The notes under the pieces are model-generated. The model saw nothing but the letters and a program-made list of their open reading frames with translations, made no database searches and had not been told where the DNA came from. 64,000 nucleotides of DNA, from positions 62,447,504 to 62,511,503 of the forward strand of contig NC_090280.1 of NCBI RefSeq assembly GCF_037392515.1. Direction: 5' to 3'. Source of the DNA: Haliotis asinina (lineage: Eukaryota > Mollusca > Gastropoda > Lepetellida > Haliotidae). Below, piece after piece: positions 56,765-64,000 of the stretch. Position numbers and translations under genes: made by a program. Every line of letters begins with the position of its first letter. Within the stretch, counting starts at the first letter, position 1.

Positions 56765-57119
56765 CGACGAGCAAACCTGTCGTTTCAAACGAACTGTATA
56801 TAGAGCCAGCCAATTGTCTTGTGTCCAAATGAAGGCTGTGTTTTCATTTGAAATTGCTTTGCAGACCACTGAACGTATATTCTTGTGCTGACCAGTCATT
56901 CGTCAGACAGGACAAGTCAAAAGTGACAGGGAAGTTTCAACTACATTTCCATGAACGTCTAGAATCTCCACTGAAAAGGGGCTCATGAATATATTCTCAT
57001 GTAAAATAGTTTGCATATGCTCCGGCAGGTGGATGACTTTTGACAAGTGGTCAGAGATGAATAAATCCCTAGACTGACTACCCAAAAAATAGGGTCAGCC
57101 GCCAGAGTCCTGCACTCTG

Positions 57120-57192
57120 TGCCGGAACCCGGGATTGAACCGGGGGCCTTTAGATCTTCAGTCTAACGCTCTCCCAACTGAGCTATTCCGGC
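57120..57192 (-). tRNA. trnF-GAA: tRNA-Phe (GAA)
   Basis: Consensus. Spacer ATC. Confidence 0.97.
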
Positions 57193-57547
57193 CGACGAGC
57201 AAACCTGTCGTTTCAAACGAACTGTATATAGAGCCAGCCAATTGTCTTGTGTCCAAATGAAGGCTGTGTTTTCATTTGAAATTGCTTTGCAGACCACTGA
57301 ACGTATATTCTTGTGCTGACCAGTCATTCGTCAGACAGGACAAGTCAAAAGTGACAGGGAAGTTTCAACTACATTTCCATGAACGTCTAGAATCTCCACT
57401 GAAAAGGGGCTCATGAATATATTCTCACGTAAAATAGTTTGCATATGCTCCGGCAGGTGGATGACTTTTGACAAGTGGTCAGAGATGAATAAATCCCTAG
57501 ACTGACTACCCAAAAAATAGGGTCAGCCGCCAGAGTCCTGCACTCTG

Positions 57548-57620
57548 TGCCGGAACCCGGGATTGAACCGGGGGCCTTTAGATCTTCAGTCTAACGCTCT
57601 CCCAACTGAGCTATTCCGGC
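57548..57620 (-). tRNA. trnF-GAA: tRNA-Phe (GAA)
   Basis: Consensus. Spacer ATT. Confidence 0.97.
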
Positions 57621-57975
57621 CGACGAGCAAACCTGTCGTTTCAAACGAACTGTATATAGAGCCAGCCAATTGTCTTGTGTCCAAATGAAGGCTGTGTTTT
57701 CATTTGAAATTGCTTTGCAGACCACTGAACGTATATTCTTGTGCTGACCAGTCATTCGTCAGACAGGACAAGTCAAAAGTGACAGGGAAGTTTCAACTAC
57801 ATTTCCATGAACGTCTAGAATCTCCACTGAAAAGGGGCTCATGAATATATTCTCATGTAAAATAGTTTGCATATGCTCCGGCAGGTGGATGACTTTTGAC
57901 AAGTGGTCAGAGATGAATAAATCCCTAGACTGACTACCCAAAAAATAGGGTCAGCCGCCAGAGTCCTGCACTCTG

Positions 57976-58048
57976 TGCCGGAACCCGGGATTGAACCGGG
58001 GGCCTTTAGATCTTCAGTCTAACGCTCTCCCAACTGAGCTATTCCGGC
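57976..58048 (-). tRNA. trnF-GAA: tRNA-Phe (GAA)
   Basis: Consensus. Spacer ATT. Confidence 0.97.
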
Positions 58049-58403
58049 CGACGAGCAAACCTGTCGTTTCAAACGAACTGTATATAGAGCCAGCCAATTG
58101 TCTTGTGTCCAAATGAAGGCTGTGTTTTCATTTGAAATTGCTTTGCAGACCACTGAACGTATATTCTTGTGCTGACCAGTCATTCGTCAGACAGGACAAG
58201 TCAAAAGTGACAGGGAAGTTTCAACTACATTTCCATGAACGTCTAGAATCTCCACTGAAAAGGGGCTCATGAATATATTCTCATGTAAAATAGTTTGCAT
58301 ATGCTCCGGCAGGTGGATGACTTTTGACAAGTGGTCAGAGATGAATAAATCCCTAGACTGACTACCCAAAAAATAGGGTCAGCCGCCAGAGTCCTGCACT
58401 CTG

Positions 58404-58476
58404 TGCCGGAACCCGGGATTGAACCGGGGGCCTTTAGATCTTCAGTCTAACGCTCTCCCAACTGAGCTATTCCGGC
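58404..58476 (-). tRNA. trnF-GAA: tRNA-Phe (GAA)
   Basis: Consensus. Spacer GTT. Confidence 0.97.
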
Positions 58477-58831
58477 CGACGAGCAAACCTGTCGTTTCAA
58501 ACGAACTGTATATAGAGCCAGCCAATTGTCTTGTGTCCAAATGAAGGCTGTGTTTTCATTTGAAATTGCTTTGCAGACCACTGAACGTATATTCTTGTGC
58601 TGACCAGTCATTCGTCAGACAGGACAAGTCAAAAGTGACAGGGAAGTTTCAACTACATTTCCATGAACGTCTAGAATCTCCACTGAAAAGGGGCTCATGA
58701 ATATATTCTCATGTAAAATAGTTTGCATATGCTCCGGCAGGTGGAGGACTTTTGACAAGTGGTCAGAGATGAATAAATCCCTAGACTGACTACCCAAAAA
58801 ATAGGGTCAGCCGCCAGAGTCCTGCACTCTG

Positions 58832-58904
58832 TGCCGGAACCCGGGATTGAACCGGGGGCCTTTAGATCTTCAGTCTAACGCTCTCCCAACTGAGCTATTC
58901 CGGC
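58832..58904 (-). tRNA. trnF-GAA: tRNA-Phe (GAA)
   Basis: Consensus. Spacer AGC. Confidence 0.97.
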
Positions 58905-59259
58905 CGACGAGCAAACCTGTCGTTTCAAACGAACTGTATATAGAGCCAGCCAATTGTCTTGTGTCCAAATGAAGGCTGTGTTTTCATTTGAAATTGCTTT
59001 GCAGACCACTGAACGTATATTCTTGTGCTGACCAGTCATTCGTCAGACAGGACAAGTCAAAAGTGACAGGGAAGTTTCAACTACATGTCCATGAACGTCT
59101 AGAATCTCCACTGAAAAGGGGCTCATGAATATATTCTCACGTAAAATAGTTTGCATATGCTCCGGCAGGTGGATGACTTTTGACAAGTGGTCAGAGATGA
59201 ATAAATCCCTAGACTGACTACCCAAAAAATAGGGTCAGCCGCCAGAGTCCTGCACTCTG

Positions 59260-59332
59260 TGCCGGAACCCGGGATTGAACCGGGGGCCTTTAGATCTTCA
59301 GTCTAACGCTCTCCCAACTGAGCTATTCCGGC
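59260..59332 (-). tRNA. trnF-GAA: tRNA-Phe (GAA)
   Basis: Consensus. Spacer ATT. Confidence 0.97.
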
Positions 59333-59687
59333 CGACGAGCAAACCTGTCGTTTCAAACGAACTGTATATAGAGCCAGCCAATTGTCTTGTGTCCAAATGA
59401 AGGCTGTGTTTTCATTTGAAATTGCTTTGCAGACCACTGAACGTATATTCTTGTGCTGACCAGTCATTCGTCAGACAGGACAAGTCAAAAGTGACAGGGA
59501 AGTTTCAACTACATTTCCATGAACGTCTAGAATCTCCACTGAAAAGGGGCTCATGAATATATTCTCATGTAAAATAGTTTGCATATGCTCCGGCAGGTGG
59601 ATGACTTTTGACAAGTGGTCAGAGATGAATAAATCCCTAGACTGACTACCCAAAAAATAGGGTCAGCCGCCAGAGTCCTGCACTCTG

Positions 59688-59760
59688 TGCCGGAACCCGG
59701 GATTGAACCGGGGGCCTTTAGATCTTCAGTCTAACGCTCTCCCAACTGAGCTATTCCGGC
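59688..59760 (-). tRNA. trnF-GAA: tRNA-Phe (GAA)
   Basis: Consensus. Spacer ATT. Confidence 0.97.
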
Positions 59761-60115
59761 CGACGAGCAAACCTGTCGTTTCAAACGAACTGTATATAGA
59801 GCCAGCCAATTGTCTTGTGTCCAAATGAAGGCTGTGTTTTCATTTGAAATTGCTTTGCAGACCACTGAACGTATATTCTTGTGCTGACCAGTCATTCGTC
59901 AGACAGGACAAGTCAAAAGTGACAGGGAAGTTTCAACTACATTTCCATGAACGTCTAGAATCTCCACTGAAAAGGGGCTCATGAATATATTCTCATGTAA
60001 AATAGTTTGCATATGCTCCGGCAGGTGGATGACTTTTGACAAGTGGTCAGAGATGAATAAATCCCTAGACTGACTACCCAAAAAATAGGGTCAGCCACCA
60101 GAGTCCTGCACTCTG

Positions 60116-60188
60116 TGCCGGAACCCGGGATTGAACCGGGGGCCTTTAGATCTTCAGTCTAACGCTCTCCCAACTGAGCTATTCCGGC
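60116..60188 (-). tRNA. trnF-GAA: tRNA-Phe (GAA)
   Basis: Consensus. Trailer variant gccaccag, TATA changed to catata. Spacer GTT, with aatctctact. Confidence 0.97.
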
Positions 60189-60543
60189 CGACGAGCAAAC
60201 CTGTCGTTTCAAACGAACTGCATATAGAGCCAGCCAATTGTCTTGTGTCCAAATGAAGGCTGTGTTTTCATTTGAAATTGCTTTGCAGACCACTGAACGT
60301 ATATTCTTGTGCTGACCAGTCATTCGTCAGACAGGACAAGTCAAAAGTGACAGGGAAGTTTCAACTACATTTCCATGAACGTCTAGAATCTCTACTGAAA
60401 AGGGGCTCATGAATATATTCTCATGTAAAATAGTTTGCATATGCTCCGGCAGGTGGAGGACTTTTGACAAGTGGTCAGAGATGAATAAATCCCTAGACTG
60501 ACTACCCAAAAAATAGGGTCAGCCGCCAGAGTCCTGCACTCTG

Positions 60544-60616
60544 TGCCGGAACCCGGGATTGAACCGGGGGCCTTTAGATCTTCAGTCTAACGCTCTCCCA
60601 ACTGAGCTATTCCGGC
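60544..60616 (-). tRNA. trnF-GAA: tRNA-Phe (GAA)
   Basis: Consensus. Spacer ATT. Confidence 0.97.
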
Positions 60617-60971
60617 CGACGAGCAAACCTGTCGTTTCAAACGAACTGTATATAGAGCCAGCCAATTGTCTTGTGTCCAAATGAAGGCTGTGTTTTCATT
60701 TGAAATTGCTTTGCAGACCACTGAACGTATATTCTTGTGCTGACCAGTCATTCGTCAGACAGGACAAGTCAAAAGTGACAGGGAAGTTTCAACTACATTT
60801 CCATGAACGTCTAGAATCTCCACTGAAAAGGGGCTCATGAATATATTCTCATGTAAAATAGTTTGCATATGCTCCGGCAGGTGGATGACTTTTGACAAGT
60901 GGTCAGAGATGAATAAATCCCTAGACTGACTACCCAAAAAATAGGGTCAGCCGCCAGAGTCCTGCACTCTG

Positions 60972-61045
60972 TGCCGGAACCCGGGATTGAACCGTGGGGC
61001 CTTTAGATCTTAAGTCTAACGCTCTCCCAACTGAGCTATTCCGGC
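60972..61045 (-). tRNA. tRNA-Phe-derived copy with UAA anticodon and an extra base
   Basis: This is the only 74-nt copy. An extra A on the tRNA strand lies in the T-stem 5' side (plus-strand t in accgtgggg). The stem can still form as CACGG/CCGGG with one mismatch and a 6-nt variable loop. Anticodon base 34 is changed from G to T (plus c to a at 61012), so the loop reads CTTAAGA with anticodon UAA, which would read the leucine codon UUA. The body keeps Phe features and a short variable arm, so leucyl charging is unlikely, and charging by PheRS would be reduced by the lost G34. Most likely a pseudogene. Spacer AGC. Confidence 0.9.
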
Positions 61046-61400
61046 CGACGAGCAAACCTGTCGTTTCAAACGAACTGTATATAGAGCCAGCCAATTGTCT
61101 TGTGTCCAAATGAAGGCTGTGTTTTCATTTGAAATTGCTTTGCAGACCACTGAACGTATATTCTTGTGCTGACCAGTCATTCGTCAGACAGGACAAGTCA
61201 AAAGTGACAGGGAAGTTTCAACTACATGTCCATGAACGTCTAGAATCTCCACTGAAAAGGGGCTCATGAATATATTCTCACGTAAAATAGTTTGCATATG
61301 CTCCGGCAGGTGGATGACTTTTGACAAGTGGTCAGAGATGAATAAATCCCTAGACTGACTACCCAAAAAATAGGGTCAGCCGCCAGAGTCCTGCACTCTG

Positions 61401-61473
61401 TGCCGGAACCCGGGATTGAACCGGGGGCCTTTAGATCTTCAGTCTAACGCTCTCCCAACTGAGCTATTCCGGC
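61401..61473 (-). tRNA. trnF-GAA: tRNA-Phe (GAA)
   Basis: Consensus. Spacer ATT. Confidence 0.97.
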
Positions 61474-61828
61474 CGACGAGCAAACCTGTCGTTTCAAACG
61501 AACTGTATATAGAGCCAGCCAATTGTCTTGTGTCCAAATGAAGGCTGTGTTTTCATTTGAAATTGCTTTGCAGACCACTGAACGTATATTCTTGTGCTGA
61601 CCAGTCATTCGTCAGACAGGACAAGTCAAAAGTGACAGGGAAGTTTCAACTACATTTCCATGAACGTCTAGAATCTCCACTGAAAAGGGGCTCATGAATA
61701 TATTCTCATGTAAAATAGTTTGCATATGCTCCGGCAGGTGGATGACTTTTGACAAGTGGTCAGAGATGAATAAATCCCTAGACTGACTACCCAAAAAATA
61801 GGGTCAGCCGCCAGAGTCCTGCACTCTG

Positions 61829-61901
61829 TGCCGGAACCCGGGATTGAACCGGGGGCCTTTAGATCTTCAGTCTAACGCTCTCCCAACTGAGCTATTCCGG
61901 C
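61829..61901 (-). tRNA. trnF-GAA: tRNA-Phe (GAA)
   Basis: Consensus. Spacer GTT. Confidence 0.97.
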
Positions 61902-62256
61902 CGACGAGCAAACCTGTCGTTTCAAACGAACTGTATATAGAGCCAGCCAATTGTCTTGTGTCCAAATGAAGGCTGTGTTTTCATTTGAAATTGCTTTGCA
62001 GACCACTGAACGTATATTCTTGTGCTGACCAGTCATTCGTCAGACAGGACAAGTCAAAAGTGACAGGGAAGTTTCAACTACATTTCCATGAACGTCTAGA
62101 ATCTCCACTGAAAAGGGGCTCATGAATATATTCTCATGTAAAATAGTTTGCATATGCTCCGGCAGGTGGAGGACTTTTGACAAGTGGTCAGAGATGAATA
62201 AATCCCTAGACTGACTACCCAAAAAATAGGGTCAGCCGCCAGAGTCCTGCACTCTG

Positions 62257-62329
62257 TGCCGGAACCCGGGATTGAACCGGGGGCCTTTAGATCTTCAGTC
62301 TAACGCTCTCCCAACTGAGCTATTCCGGC
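62257..62329 (-). tRNA. trnF-GAA: tRNA-Phe (GAA)
   Basis: Consensus. Spacer GTT. Confidence 0.97.
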
Positions 62330-62684
62330 CGACGAGCAAACCTGTCGTTTCAAACGAACTGTATATAGAGCCAGCCAATTGTCTTGTGTCCAAATGAAGG
62401 CTGTGTTTTCATTTGAAATTGCTTTGCAGACCACTGAACGTATATTCTTGTGCTGACCAGTCATTCGTCAGACAGGACAAGTCAAAAGTGACAGGGAAGT
62501 TTCAACTACATTTCCATGAACGTCTAGAATCTCCACTGAAAAGGGGCTCATGAATATATTCTCATGTAAAATAGTTTGCATATGCTCCGGCAGGTGGAGG
62601 ACTTTTGACAAGTGGTCAGAGATGAATAAATCCCTAGACTGACTACCCAAAAAATAGGGTCAGCCGCCAGAGTCCTGCACTCTG

Positions 62685-62757
62685 TGCCGGAACCCGGGAT
62701 TGAACCGGGGGCCTTTAGATCTTCAGTCTAACGCTCTCCCAACTGAGCTATTCCGGC
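62685..62757 (-). tRNA. trnF-GAA: tRNA-Phe (GAA)
   Basis: Consensus. Spacer GTT. Confidence 0.97.
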
Positions 62758-63112
62758 CGACGAGCAAACCTGTCGTTTCAAACGAACTGTATATAGAGCC
62801 AGCCAATTGTCTTGTGTCCAAATGAAGGCTGTGTTTTCATTTGAAATTGCTTTGCAGACCACTGAACGTATATTCTTGTGCTGACCAGTCATTCGTCAGA
62901 CAGGACAAGTCAAAAGTGACAGGGAAGTTTCAACTACATTTCCATGAACGTCTAGAATCTCCACTGAAAAGGGGCTCATGAATATATTCTCATGTAAAAT
63001 AGTTTGCATATGCTCCGGCAGGTGGAGGACTTTTGACAAGTGGTCAGAGATGAATAAATCCCTAGACTGACTACCCAAAAAATAGGGTCAGCCGCCAGAG
63101 TCCTGCACTCTG

Positions 63113-63185
63113 TGCCGGAACCCGGGATTGAACCGGGGGCCTTTAGATCTTCAGTCTAACGCTCTCCCAACTGAGCTATTCCGGC
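63113..63185 (-). tRNA. trnF-GAA: tRNA-Phe (GAA)
   Basis: Consensus. Spacer AGC. Confidence 0.97.
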
Positions 63186-63540
63186 CGACGAGCAAACCTG
63201 TCGTTTCAAACGAACTGTATATAGAGCCAGCCAATTGTCTTGTGTCCAAATGAAGGCTGTGTTTTCATTTGAAATTGCTTTGCAGACCACTGAACGTATA
63301 TTCTTGTGCTGACCAGTCATTCGTCAGACAGGACAAGTCAAAAGTGACAGGGAAGTTTCAACTACATGTCCATGAACGTCTAGAATCTCCACTGAAAAGG
63401 GGCTCATGAATATATTCTCACGTAAAATAGTTTGCATATGCTCCGGCAGGTGGATGACTTTTGACAAGTGGTCAGAGATGAATAAATCCCTAGACTGACT
63501 ACCCAAAAAATAGGGTCAGCCGCCAGAGTCCTGCACTCTG

Positions 63541-63613
63541 TGCCGGAACCCGGGATTGAACCGGGGGCCTTTAGATCTTCAGTCTAACGCTCTCCCAACT
63601 GAGCTATTCCGGC
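63541..63613 (-). tRNA. trnF-GAA: tRNA-Phe (GAA)
   Basis: Consensus, the last complete copy in the window. Spacer GTT. Confidence 0.97.
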
Positions 63614-63968
63614 CGACGAGCAAACCTGTCGTTTCAAACGAACTGTATATAGAGCCAGCCAATTGTCTTGTGTCCAAATGAAGGCTGTGTTTTCATTTGA
63701 AATTGCTTTGCAGACCACTGAACGTATATTCTTGTGCTGACCAGTCATTCGTCAGACAGGACAAGTCAAAAGTGACAGGGAAGTTTCAACTACATTTCCA
63801 TGAACGTCTAGAATCTCCACTGAAAAGGGGCTCATGAATATATTCTCATGTAAAATAGTTTGCATATGCTCCGGCAGGTGGAGGACTTTTGACAAGTGGT
63901 CAGAGATGAATAAATCCCTAGACTGACTACCCAAAAAATAGGGTCAGCCGCCAGAGTCCTGCACTCTG

Positions 63969-64000
63969 TGCCGGAACCCGGGATTGAACCGGGGGCCTTT
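63969..64000 (-). tRNA. trnF-GAA: tRNA-Phe, 3' part, cut by the window end
   Basis: The 3' 32 nt (acceptor 3' strand, T-arm, end of variable region) match the consensus. The gene continues beyond the window. Confidence 0.93.

Larger units (their letters stand above)
16353..64000 (-). repeat. Tandem array of 428-bp tRNA-Phe units
   Basis: The array has 111 complete tRNAs at a 428-bp spacing plus one cut at the window end, all on the minus strand. Spacing departs from 428 five times. It is 427 after the tRNAs at 19884 and 21595, and 429 after those at 22878, 51127 and 60972, each from a one-base indel. The array continues past the window. All units are nearly identical, with variants shared by neighbours or at fixed unit offsets, which points to unequal exchange or conversion. 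The 355-bp spacer has no recognised gene. A 60-codon minus-strand frame in it (first at 16671-16853) shows mostly amino-acid-changing differences and is not taken as a gene. Confidence 0.98.

Noticed and set aside
16353-64000. CRISPR array
   Set aside because: The unit is 428 bp with near-identical 'spacers' and a tRNA in each repeat. There are no short repeats with unique spacers and the sequence is eukaryotic.
16353-64000. 5S rRNA or other Pol III RNA array
   Set aside because: The only foldable RNA gene in the unit is a full cloverleaf tRNA with a GAA anticodon; no 5S internal control region is seen.

Overview
The window is repetitive, gene-poor nuclear DNA of a eukaryote, most likely an invertebrate animal. 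The evidence is an intronless cytosolic-type tRNA-Phe with internal Pol III A and B boxes and no encoded CCA, plus a decayed CR1/L2/Jockey-type LINE. A marine lophotrochozoan such as a mollusc is my guess, with low confidence. I see no intact protein-coding gene.

Layout. (1) From 1 to 16352 lie three head-to-tail copies of a macrosatellite of about 5.55 kb (1-5542, 5543-11090, 11091-16352, the last cut short). They differ by only scattered changes. Each carries a minus-strand LINE remnant with endonuclease and reverse transcriptase pieces and a large internal deletion, a triple 42-bp repeat, an imperfect long inverted repeat (foldback), and a 302-bp piece of the next array that includes a tRNA-Phe missing its T-loop and 3' end. 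(2) From 16353 to the window end lies a tandem array of a 428-bp unit, entered in phase through that 302-bp piece of the third macrosatellite copy. Each unit has one minus-strand tRNA-Phe(GAA): 111 complete copies plus one cut by the window edge. Of these, 97 are identical to the consensus by eye and 14 carry changes.

Each 428-bp unit looks like a complete Pol III transcription unit on the minus strand. It has a TATATA box at -33 to -38, a small palindrome, the tRNA with A and B boxes, a perfect 6-bp hairpin directly at the tRNA 3' end, and a T6 terminator about 30 nt downstream. Linked spacer variants show higher-order blocks of 2 to 19 units, as expected from unequal exchange or gene conversion. 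Mutated tRNAs cluster between 23307 and 36647, while 56 consecutive copies to their right (37003-60616) are consensus. One copy (60972) has its anticodon changed from GAA to UAA.

Spacer code used in the tRNA entries: three diagnostic plus-strand sites in the spacer to the right of each tRNA. First letter: A = gtggatgac, G = gtggaggac, T = gtggtggac. Second: T = atttccatg, G = atgtccatg. Third: T = catgtaaaa, C = cacgtaaaa.
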